Assembly (NCBI GenBank): GCA_017503445.1
Contig: JAFVTB010000065.1
Location: 1-31,309 of the forward strand
DNA from: Clostridia bacterium
Lineage (GTDB): Bacteria; Bacillota; Clostridia; Christensenellales; UBA1242
Reading direction: 5' to 3'
Length of the DNA: 31,309 bases
Part shown: positions 1 through 10,100 of the stretch, piece after piece
Layout: each line of letters opens with the position of its first letter
How positions within the stretch are numbered: the first letter of the stretch is position 1
Position numbers and translations under genes: made by a program
Notes under the pieces: model-generated
What the model saw: the letters and a program-made list of their open reading frames with translations, nothing else
What the model was told of the DNA's origin: nothing
Database searches by the model: none

Positions 1-1
1 A

Positions 2-229
2 CTTTTGGATTATGCGGACATTGTGGTGATTTCATATCAAGAAAAAATTGCAAAACCAAACCCGGAAATATACCAAAAAGCCATTGCCAAGTTTGATGAA
101 AAATTTGACCAAATTTTTATGATTGATGACCGCAAAAAAAACCTTGACCCAATGATAAAAATGGGATATCAAGGCATCTTATTCACCACCCCAGAAGCCC
201 TTAAAGCCGAACTGACGGAATACCTTTAA
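2..229 (+). CDS. HAD-family hydrolase, C-terminal fragment
   Basis: The gene is cut by the window start; the frame is open from base 2 to a TAA at 227-229 and gives the last 75 residues. A K-P-N-P-E-I-Y stretch matches HAD motif III (conserved Lys followed by P-x-P). It is followed about 20 residues later by I-D-D-R-K-K-N, which fits motif IV, the acidic pair that binds Mg2+. The ending M-G-Y-Q-G-I-L-F-T-T is typical of subfamily IA phosphatases and dehalogenases. These enzymes use an N-terminal Asp nucleophile (motif I), which lies outside the window, so the substrate cannot be guessed. The TTG at position 5 is an internal Leu codon rather than a start. The gene converges on the phosphohexomutase gene with 30 bp between the stop codons. 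Confidence 0.85.
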   Translation, partial: LLDYADIVVISYQEKIAKPNPEIYQKAIAKFDEKFDQIFMIDDRKKNLDPMIKMGYQGILFTTPEALKAELTEYL

Positions 230-258
230 AAAAATGATACGCGAAGTATCATTTTTTT
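228..258. terminator. Bidirectional intrinsic terminator between converging genes
   Basis: A 13-bp perfect inverted repeat, A7 followed by TGATAC at 228-240 and GTATCAT plus T6 at 246-258, has a 5-nt GCGAA loop. The A-run on one side and the T-run on the other make it a U-tailed hairpin in both directions. It overlaps the HAD stop codon and lies 1 nt from the phosphohexomutase stop codon. It would therefore end both the plus-strand gene and the long minus-strand operon. Confidence 0.88.
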
Positions 259-259
259 A

Positions 260-1666
260 TTATTCTTGGCGGGTTTTAAGGCGGATAAGCTTTTCATATT
301 CCGCAATCATTTTTTCCGCCATTTCTTGCGTTGGCATTTCTGCAAACAGGCGAATAACATTTTCATTGCCACTGAAGCGAAGCACGCCCCTATAGCCATT
401 TTCGTAGGTGATTTTCAGCCCATCATCATAGGAGACACTTTCAACCTTCAGCCCAAGTGATTTTGGCAAGCGTTTTTCTTCAAAAAGGGTTTTTTGGATA
501 AAAGCGCGCTGGCTGTCGGTGTGCGGATAAGCGAACTCCAGCACTTCACAAGGGTAATTATATTTCTTTTTCAACGCCTGGATTTGCTTTGAAAGTGGCC
601 TTTGATTTTGCGCGATTATGCCCGCAATTTTCAGCCCCGCAAAAATGCCATCTTTGAAAAGCAAATGATTTGCAAATGCAATCCCGTTGCTTTCAGCGCC
701 CAAAAAGGCATTTGGGTTTTCAAGCATTTTTTGGGCGGTGTGCTTAAAGCCCGTTTTTGCGATGATCACCTTTTGATTGTGCGCGGCGGCGATTTTATCA
801 ATCAGCCCCGTCATTGCACAGTTCTTAACGAAATCGCAAGGTGCACCCTTTTGACAAAGATTGTCATATACAAGCGCAGCAATATAATTGCAATCATAGA
901 ATTTGCCATTTTCATCAAGGAAGCTTACGCGATCGCCATCACCGTCCAAAGCAAAGCCAAAACCCGCTTTTTGTGCCTTGATTTCAGCCATTTGATCACC
1001 AAGATTGCCTTGATATGGCGCAGGCAAGCCAAAGCCAAAATTTGGGTTGACATGGGCATTGATAACCTTTGCGTTTGCCCCAAGTTTTGAAATTAGATCA
1101 TTTAAACATTGTGCGCTGCTGCCGCCCATGGCATTGATTATGAAAGGTTTTTGAATGGCTTTTAATGCCGATTTATCAACATTTTTAAGCACTGCATTTT
1201 GATATGCACTTAAGGATTTTGTGCAAACGATTTGCCGCGATTTTTTTGCAACATCAAAATCAAGTGTTTTGATTTTTTTTGCGCGGTTTGCAATCTTTTC
1301 AAGGCGGGCGTTTTCTTCGGCGGTGAATTCGCGCCCGCCGATTTTGAAAAGTTTGATACCGTTGTAATAATATGGATTGTGACTTGCGGTGATCATGATG
1401 CCAAAAGGATTGTTTGCAGTTTCAAACGCAATAAGCGGTGATGGCACACTTGTTTCAAAAAACTTCACCTTAAAACCATATGCCACCAGCACCTCGGCCA
1501 CCCATTTTGCAAAATGGCAACCCATAAAACGATTATCAAAGCCCAAAGGGATTGTCCCTTCGCTTTTATGAGTTTTTGCAAGCGCAAAAGCCACCTTTTG
1601 AACATTTTCTTTTGTGAAATTTTGAGCAATCACGCCGCGAAAACCACTTGTGCCAAACTTAATCAT
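260..1666 (-). CDS. Alpha-D-phosphohexomutase (phosphomannomutase/phosphoglucomutase type)
   Basis: The family interconverts sugar 1- and 6-phosphates through a phosphoserine enzyme in the cytoplasm. The 468-residue length fits. Visible motifs, in order, are F-G-T-S-G-F-R-G at the N terminus, I-T-A-S-H-N-P with the active-site Ser at about residue 95, Mg-binding D-G-D-G-D-R at about 241-246, a sugar-specificity loop G-A-E-S-N-G at about 323-328, and a phosphate loop R-F-S-G-N-E-N near 430. The last two differ from the usual G-E-x-S-G and S-G-T-E-P. I chose ATG at 1666 over the in-frame start 12 nt upstream. It has GGAG six bases before it and overlaps the preceding stop as ATGA, which implies translational coupling with the 194-aa membrane protein gene. 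It is the last gene of the giant-lipoprotein operon, so a role in surface glycan precursor supply is plausible but inferred. Substrate (glucose, mannose or glucosamine) is not determined. Confidence 0.93.
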   Translation of the reverse strand: MIKFGTSGFRGVIAQNFTKENVQKVAFALAKTHKSEGTIPLGFDNRFMGCHFAKWVAEVLVAYGFKVKFFETSVPSPLIAFETANNPFGIMITASHNPYYYNGIKLFKIGGREFTAEENARLEKIANRAKKIKTLDFDVAKKSRQIVCTKSLSAYQNAVLKNVDKSALKAIQKPFIINAMGGSSAQCLNDLISKLGANAKVINAHVNPNFGFGLPAPYQGNLGDQMAEIKAQKAGFGFALDGDGDRVSFLDENGKFYDCNYIAALVYDNLCQKGAPCDFVKNCAMTGLIDKIAAAHNQKVIIAKTGFKHTAQKMLENPNAFLGAESNGIAFANHLLFKDGIFAGLKIAGIIAQNQRPLSKQIQALKKKYNYPCEVLEFAYPHTDSQRAFIQKTLFEEKRLPKSLGLKVESVSYDDGLKITYENGYRGVLRFSGNENVIRLFAEMPTQEMAEKMIAEYEKLIRLKTRQE

Positions 1667-2247
1667 TGCGCGCTCCATTGCGTGGTGAGGGTGATTTTGA
1701 TATCTTGGCTGACTTTGAAACTGCTGTTGAGTGTGACAAGGGTGTATTTGAACACAAATTCAAAGTTTTCTGTTGAACCAGAGAATGTTTTTTCAAACAA
1801 AGGTTGATCTTTTGTGATAACTTTGCTTTCAACAGCGGTGTCATCACAAAGCAAAATCACTTCTGATTTAAACCTTGAGTGTTCATCATACGCAACACCT
1901 TCAATTTTCACCGTGAAATCATACAAGTTATCCTTGTTAAAGTTGTGCATCTTAAGTTTGATAGTTTCTGGGGTGGTGGCGCTTTGCTGAGTTAAGCGCA
2001 AATCTTTAAGCCCCCAAACTTGCGTTATGATGCCGCTGGGGCCGGTTTGGGTTTCAAATTTATCGGCATCGTCGCCCCAGCTGGCTTCACCATTTATGCC
2101 AATGTTAATGCTTTGGTCTTTAACATCAATCTCCACTTGTGATTTACGATCAGAATTACTGATTATCAACGCATACACGCCAAAGCCCGCAATTGCGATG
2201 ATTAAGAACATTGTGATGATTGACTGAACGATTATTGATTTTTTCAT
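1663..2247 (-). CDS. Small single-pass membrane protein, unknown function
   Basis: The protein has 194 residues. After a short M-K-K-S start comes one hydrophobic helix (about residues 7-29). The remainder is a predicted extracellular, beta-rich domain with alternating hydrophobic and charged residues and few Cys (one, in V-I-L-L-C-D-D). There is no lipobox and no sorting motif. I chose ATG at 2247 because GTGGAG lies about 4 nt upstream; the ORF extends 10 codons further without a better ribosome binding site. The layout (signal-anchor ending G-V-Y-A-L, then a beta domain beginning V-E-I-D-V) loosely recalls TasA/camelysin-type fibre subunits, but no diagnostic motif is present and I do not assign it. 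It lies 48 bp after giant lipoprotein B and overlaps the phosphohexomutase gene by four bases, so it belongs to the same unit and could be a partner of the giant lipoproteins. Confidence 0.82.
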   Translation of the reverse strand: MKKSIIVQSIITMFLIIAIAGFGVYALIISNSDRKSQVEIDVKDQSINIGINGEASWGDDADKFETQTGPSGIITQVWGLKDLRLTQQSATTPETIKLKMHNFNKDNLYDFTVKIEGVAYDEHSRFKSEVILLCDDTAVESKVITKDQPLFEKTFSGSTENFEFVFKYTLVTLNSSFKVSQDIKITLTTQWSAQ

Positions 2248-2265
2248 TTTTCTCCACTTTTTGTT

Positions 2266-2271
2266 ATTATA
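2266..2271 (-). promoter_or_regulatory. Possible internal -10 box before the small membrane protein gene
   Basis: The minus strand reads TATAAT here, 18 nt before the chosen start codon. No good -35 is found 16-18 nt upstream, and the predicted transcript start would fall almost on the ribosome binding site. It could be a weak internal promoter of the operon or a chance match in AT-rich spacer. Confidence 0.25.
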
Positions 2272-2295
2272 ATACAATCAAAGATAAAAATGCTA

Positions 2296-4125
2296 TTAAA
2301 TTAAGGCGTTTTCTGTGTATCGGGTTTGAATATTGCCTGTTTGTGCGGGCAAGGTGATATATTCTGTCTTCAAAAACTCTGCACGCACTGTGCAATCTTC
2401 GTCTTCCCACTTGCCAGCATATTCTGGTGAGGTTTTATTTGCAGGGGTTTGAGATGTTTCCAAAAGCACGCCCCATGGTTTGTTTTTGTAATCATATTTG
2501 CCAATAAGGGTTGTGTGGCTGCTGACCGCATTGCCATAGCCCAAAATGCCACCAAACCATGTGACAAGTTGTGCAGATGATTTGTTATCCACCACAGAAA
2601 CATTGATTTTGCCATTTGCCAAAGATTGATAATTGCCCAAAAGGGCGTTTTCTGTGGCTTTGTCAAATATCACAATTTCGCCCGCATAAAGTTTTGTGTT
2701 GTCTGCAAACGTTGCACCAACAAGGCCGCCAACATATGTTGTCAGCACACCACCATAAATTGTGCAGGTGGTTTCAATATCCATATTGTTTTGCACGCCC
2801 ACAAGTGTGTGCGTTGCGCGTGGAAGGGTTTTGAAAATTGTTTGTGTGCCATCTTGCTGGGCGCGCGTGTCTGCTGCATCATAAACCATAACCACTTGGC
2901 CAACTGCGCCACCTGCATAAATCATCATCACATTCACAAGGTTCAAGTTGATTTTTCCTTGCGTTACAACAAATGCAATTTTTGCGTTTGTTGGCGTGAT
3001 TGAACTTTGGGTTTGTGCGGCAATTGTGCCGGCAAGGCGCCCAACAATGCCACCAACAGAAATTGATGTGATGTTATATGCGTTGTTTGATGCGTTTGCC
3101 AAAATATTGCCATCAAATTGCACGGCGGTGATGTTGCCACCAATCATATCACCCGCAACGCCACCAATGTTTTGTGGGGCAATAATGTTCCAAACAAGGT
3201 TGATTTCAATGTTTGCATTTTGGATTGTGCCACCACAAAGCAATCCACAAATGCCGCCGGCGGCAATTGCCGATGTGGCAGATGTGTCGGCTTTTTTGAT
3301 AAAGTCTGGGGCTGTTTCGCCAAGCACATGAATGTTTTGAAGTGTGCCAGAAATCATGCCCGCAATCACACCACCATAAACCAACGGGGTGATTGAATGA
3401 TTTTCGGTGACTTCTTGCACAATATTTTTCACTTCAACATTTTTGCCAATCACACCAAACACAAGGCCACAAACTTCTGCAATTGCAGAGCCATTGTTTT
3501 CAAACTTGGCGCCCACAATTTTTCCGCCGCTGTGCGCAATGCCAACAACGCCGCCTGCACAAGAAACATTTTCAAGATTTGATGCAGTTTGGAAAAGTGT
3601 GAACTGTTTCTTTGAAAGCGCGCTTGAAAAGCTTGCATTTGCAGAAACACTTGATGTGATGTTTTGCATTTTGAAGCTGCCGCTTGCGATGCCAATCACA
3701 CCACCAACTGCATTTTGGCCAACAACCTTCACACCATCGCTTTGGGCGCTGAACCCATCACACAAGATGTTGAACACTTTGCCGCTGGTAAGGGCACCGG
3801 CAAGAGTGCCGGCGGCTTTGGCATTTGGTGTGTTAAGATAGTATGGCGAAAGCACAAGATTTTTCACAACACCGCTTTGGCCAATTTGGCTGAACAGGCC
3901 TTTTGCATCGGCTTTTTCGCGCGTGTCAATTGAAAAACCGGAAATTTCCATATTGTTGCCTTCAATTGTGCCCAAAATTTTCAGTTTGTGGGTTTGGCTG
4001 ATATTCACAGAATCGCGATAATCGATATCACTGATAATCCGGAAGTTTGCGGAAACAACATTTTCAATTGCATTGCCGTTTAAATAACTTTCAAAGGTTT
4101 CTGCGCTGTGGATAAGGATTGGGTT
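2296..4125 (-). repeat. Giant B GLUG block III (protein-level repeats)
   Basis: The block opens with N-P-I-L-I-H-S-A-E-T-F and N-F-R-I-I-S-D-I-D and runs to the C terminus. It contains repeated G-G-V-I-G, G-G-V-V-G, G-G-I-V-G and G-G-L-V-G cores followed by x-N-I-type beta strands. It aligns recognisably with block III of giant A. Boundaries are approximate. Confidence 0.75.
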
Positions 4126-7100
4126 ATACACACTTCCCGCCGCGGCTTTGGTTTCAATATAAGAATAAATTGTTTCGCCGGTTTCGGGGCTTGTGGTGGT
4201 GTTTTCTGCATCCAAAACTTTTTGCGTGTTTGCCAAAAGGTTTGCCGCAACAAGTTCTGGACGTCCAAATGTGAATGAAAGGTTTGCGGTGAGGGTTTTA
4301 AATTCACTTTCAACACCTTTTGCAGGCCAAAACCACACACCTTCTGTTTTGTTGATGTTTGATGAAATTGCAAAATTTTCAAAATTTGATGCATTTGCAA
4401 AATCTGTGTCGTTTAAGGCAGTTAAGCCATCGATGAAAAGCTGTTTGTTTGCTTGGGCATTGACATTGCCCACAAGGAAGAAGCAATCTTCATAAGTTCC
4501 AACCGTGCCACCATCAATACGATTTGATTGCACAAAGATGTATGTTACTTGGCCAGGAATAGAGAATGTTGATGTTGTATAGGCGCGCGCGATATGCCCA
4601 CTGTTTTCTTTTACAAAGCCCGCACAAATTGAACTTGCGTTTATCAAGATGTCTGAATAACAATCTTGAATTGAATTGAAGTTTGAATACACAAATCCCG
4701 CAACGCTTGGCATACTGCTGATTGATTTTGTTGGGGTTTTAGAATATATGCTGGTGGTGGAAGTTGCCCCCGCAACATAACAACCACTTATTGCCGCATT
4801 TGAATTTGCGGAAGAGCCATTTGTGATTGCAAAACCCGCGGTTTTGTGTGATGAGTTTGAACTTTTGTTGACAATCATGCTTTCACGCACAAAGCTTGAT
4901 GAAACTTTGCCATTATTGATGCCCACAAAGCCCGAAACATTTGCCGCCGCAGACATATCCACAGAAACAAAACTGTTTGTGATAAATCCATTGTTGATCC
5001 CCACAAGACCGGCAACATAATTTTCAGGGGCATTTTCACTTTGATTTGGAAGTGACACAGAAAGCTGTGCAAACGCGCCACCAACAATTTTGCAGTTTGT
5101 GATGATGCCATTGTTTTCGCCCACCAGCGCACCAAAAGCAATTGTGGCTTCATTATTTGAAATAATGATTGTGGTAATACTTGGCACAGAAAGCGTGATG
5201 TTTTTCAGCACAGCACCTTCATTAAGTGTGGCAAATAAACCAAAGCGATCGCCTTCTTCAAACAAAAGATTTGCCGGCAAAGCGATTGTGTGGCCATTGC
5301 CATCAAAACTTGCAATTGCGGTTTCAAGCGGTGCAAAGTTTGTTGGCAACGTGATGTCTTCCATAAGGATATAATGCGCGTTATCACTCATTGCCAAAAA
5401 TTCTTGCACATTATTCACAGGGATGGCATTTTCCAAACTTGAATTTGGATAAACATCCAAAACAAAATCGGTTGAAACATCAAATGCATTTGCGTTTTGC
5501 CCAAACACCGCTTGGCCAAGTTGATAATGATATGCCCCTTGATATGAAAGATAATATTTTGTGTTTTCACATTCATTAATGCGAAGTGGTGTGATTGTGT
5601 GGCCGGCAATTCTCAGATAATTGCTTGTTAAATTTGTTTGGCTTGTGATTTGCAAACTTTGCACAAACTTGCCAAGCACTTCGTCTGCCATATCCACCGC
5701 TGTGATTGTCCAGCCCCCGTTTTGCGAAAGTGAATCTTCAAAGTTTTGAACGCGGTTGAAAATTTCATCGTTTGTTTCATCAAATTCAATTGTTTGCCCA
5801 AACACAAATTCATTTGCAAGGGCAAATGGGTTGCCAACAGCAAGCCCAACAGTTGCACCGGTTGCACCGGAAATAAGAGTTGATTTATCAAAATTTGAAA
5901 GTGGTTCATTTGCATTGTATGCACCCAAATTTTGTTGCAAAATCACAAAATCAACAATAATGATTTTCATGGTTGAACGTCCACTTTGATATCTGATGCC
6001 GTCCACAATGTTTTCTGCATAAGTGGTGATTTCAACCGCAAAGCCCTGTTGATTTTGACTTGCAGAGGTATAGGTGATGTTTTTTGCAATAACAAGTTGA
6101 TATTGCCCGTCAATTTTTTGCACACGTGCAGCGGTGGTTGCAATGCCTTCATGCGTGATTTCAATTTTCACTTGATCTTCCGTGAAGCCATAGATGTTTA
6201 ATGAAAGATCATATGTAAGGCCGCGGGCAAGATAATATTCATCTGCATCTTCGCGTGCATCAATTGTGAAGAACACGCTGTCTTTCACCACAACATTCAG
6301 TGGCAAAATGTTTTCTGTGATTGGGGTTTGATTTGGTGATTTATATGTTGAAACCACAATTTTTGCTTGTGTGTCAACGGTGGCTTTTGAAACGGTTGTG
6401 TATCGCACAAACAGCCGTGCAACATCTGCACCCAAAAGTTTTTGCGATGTCATGACATCTTTTGAAATCACAATGCCATCAGGAAGATATTCCACACCCG
6501 GCAAAAGCACAAAATTGTTTTGGGTGTCAAGCATCATCACCTGCATCAAAAGCACATTGTTTTTGTCATAGTTTTCTTCATGGTTTTTGATGACGATATA
6601 ATCATAATCTGCAAAATATGGATAAAGGTTGACTTCCATAAGATTATAATCACCGCTTGAAACTTGATTGCTTTCTTTGCCACCAATTTGATATGTGGTG
6701 TCAATGTCATAATAATTTTTCAGGGAAACACTTTCGATGTTTTGGGTTGCAAGGTTTGCGATGATTGTCAAACTTTTTCCATTTTGCGCAGTGAATGAAA
6801 GATAGTAAACACCTTCATAACCACTTGAATATTTGTTATAATCAAAAGCAATTTTCAGGGCATAAACATTTTGATATGTGTTTGTTTGTGGGTTAAAGGT
6901 TTGTGTTTTTTGTTGGCTTTTGATTTTGAAATAATCTTGCGGTCCACCAATATTGTCTGTTATCTTCACCGCTGCAAAATCAAGGGTGTCATCTTCAAAA
7001 TCGGTGATTTGAATAATTTCAAGGTTAAGGTCGTCCACGGGTTCAACACTGGCATCTGCAAAATTTGATGAAATGCTTTGTGTGCCAAGTTTTGAAAGAA

Positions 7101-10100
7101 CATCAATTTCCACACCGCCAATATTTTGGCTTATTGTATCAAAATTTGTCATTGTGGCAGAAATATTTGAACCGTTTGCAATGAATGAAACCTCAAAACT
7201 TGGGGTGAAAGAAACGCTGTTTAAATGATTTGTGCCAAGCGTTTGATTTGTGCTTGTGAAGATAATCATATTGCCGTATTTTTGTGCGGTTGTATAATAA
7301 TAATCCGAAACTTCATATTGAATATTCACCGTTGGTTCAGATGCATTTGCAAACTGCACTTCAACAATTTGCCCCATATCTCCCGCTGCAAGGATGCTTT
7401 GTGCAGTGAATGAAAATTTGATTGATGCAGGGCTGTGATTAAACACATTTATGAATGCACCACTTGCAATTTCATCACCCGAAAGGGTTTGAATTTTCAT
7501 GGCATCAAACGCGGTTGAAACATTTATGAAAACTTTGTTTGTGATGCTGGTGTCAAGCACACTTTGAATTTGCAATGTTGCAACACCGGTTTTATAAAGC
7601 GTGATTTTTCCAAAGCCATCAATACTCAGGATTTCAGGTGAAAGCGAAGTGATGATGATGCTGTCGGCCTGGGCAAACACAAACGGGATATCACGGTTTG
7701 TATTCAAGTGGTTCACAAGGGATTGCTCTTGTGGGTTTTCCGCCACAAATATGAACATATTGGCAAGTTGATTTGCACCAACACCAACAACCTTGTCAAA
7801 TTTTTGGGCTGTTGAGGTTTCAGTTATGCCTGTTATGGCAATTGCATCAGTGGTTTCAATAAATGCACCCTTTGATGCCATTTGATACGCCCCGTTAAGG
7901 AAGTGATAAAGCATTGGTGCACGCTTTTGTGCAAGATCAATTTCAAAAAAGCATTGTGCAACATTGCCGTTTGCAAGATATGCATTGTCTGCCAAAACAT
8001 TGCCACAAAATGCACCAATGTTTCCACCGCTTGAAATGGCGGTGAGAAGCGGTTTGACATTAAATGCCTTTGCCGCTTGAACTTTATTGTTTTGTGCATT
8101 TTGTGGGGCGTTGTCAAGACCAACAATGCCACCAACAAAATCAACTGCGCTGATTTGCGCGCGCATTGTTGCGGCTGTGATGATTGCAAAGTTTGCCCCC
8201 GCAACGCCGCCAACATTTTGCCCGCCTGAACCATTATTGGCAATGGCGCTGATTGTGCCGCTGATGGCCTGATTTTGAATGCATGCGGTTGCATTATCTG
8301 CTGCACCATTTTGCCCAACAACGCCACCTGTTTGCGCAAAACCAACACTTGAGATATTAATGATTTGCGTATAGTTGTTATTGTTAAAAATTGATTTTTG
8401 ATTTTCTGCGCGCGTGATTGTGCCAAGGTTTTTGCCCACAACGCCGCCAAAGCCGTTTTCAACAGATTTGCCCGCATAAGATGCTTCAAACGCCCCAATT
8501 GTGGTGATTGATGTCAAATTGAAAATTGTGTTTTTAAAATTGAACATTTGGGCACTTTTGTTTGCATGAGTGTTGTGACCATTTTGAATTGTGCCACTGT
8601 TTGTGCCAACAATGCCACCAACAAAGATTTTGTTTGATGTTGCATTGTCTTCAAGCGCAACATTTGAATTTTCAAGGCGCACACTGATATTATTTAGCTC
8701 GCCCAAATTTTCGCCCGCCACAAGCCCAATGTTGTATGTTTTGTTTTCGCCAAGGTTTTCAATGGCAACATTGATGCTTCCTTCAATCACAAGGTCATTA
8801 AGTTTTGCGCCCGCCAAAATGCTTGGGAAAAGCCCAAAATTGTTGATGCCGCTTTGGGCATTTTTGTCGGTGATTTGAAGATTGACATTCACAAGTTTTG
8901 CGTTTGCGTTGCCGCCACTGATTGAGCCAGCAAGCGGTTTGACATTTTCAAAAGTGTATCCCGCAAGGTCTATGCTTGAGATAATCAAATAATGTTTTGC
9001 GGCGGTGTGCGTTTGGGTGATTGCTGTCATAAACTCTTGGGCTGTGCTGATAAGTTCTGGAAATGCCTCATCCGTGCCATCTGAATAGACAACTTTCACC
9101 TTTTGCACACGATCTGTTGGGAAAGTATCCCCCTCTGCAAACATTGTGCGTGGCACAAAGTAAAGCGTTCCGCTTCCGTTTGCAACGGTGCTGTTGTGCT
9201 GAACGTAAACTTGACTGCAATCGCCATTCACACTGACATTCACCAAATTTGCATATTGCGGCGCACTTGGCACAAACACAACATCAAATTTTTGGATATC
9301 GGCAAGTGGATCCATATATGTGAAGAATGTGAAATTATCATTTGTGCCTGAAAGATAAAGTGTTTCTTGATAGTTGGTTATACCCACATATTCAAGCGGG
9401 GTGAATGTTTTGACATTGATTGAAAGTGCTGCGCTGTGCGAAACATTGTGATGCGTCAGAGTGATTGTGAACACGAATGTGCCTGTCAAGGCAGCATCAT
9501 AATTGCAATTGAACAAAAGTGTGTTGCCTGAAATTGCAAAATCACCAAACTGATTGATAAAGAAATTTTCGCCGCGGCTGATCAGCGCGCCATATGATGT
9601 CATAACGCTGATTGCGCCATCATATTCACTGAACACATTTTCAATCACATCGCCGTTGGTTAATGTAACGCGAAAATCACATTGGGCTTTTGCAAGGGTG
9701 TCATATTTGTATCCCACATCCCCCAATCGATTCAGGGCAAAGCCGGATATTTCTGTTTCCACAGGTTTGCCGGCATCGTCCTGTTTAGTCTGCACAAATT
9801 GCAAACTTTCAATTGGGCAATAAACATAAATTTTCACAGTGAATGTTATGTTGTTTTCGGGATTTTGAGTGTCAATGATTTCAAAGTTTTCTGAAACCTC
9901 TTTCTTTGCAAGTGATATTGAAAGGGTTGCAAACTCATCATCTTGCGTCATATCCAAAACGCGCACAGTGATGATGCCATTTTGCACCTTTGCAACATCT
10001 GCAATTTGTGTTTTATCAACCTGGCTTTGCAAGGCAAAAAGTGTTGCATCGCTTTCTTTCTTTGTGATTGCAAACATAAGTGTGTTTTCGCCCGTGTATG

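Noticed and set aside
1667..1678. Upstream ATG at 1678 as start of the phosphohexomutase
   Set aside because: No Shine-Dalgarno at the right distance; GGAG and the ATGA overlap fit the ATG at 1666, and family proteins start close to the F-G-T-S-G-F-R-G motif.
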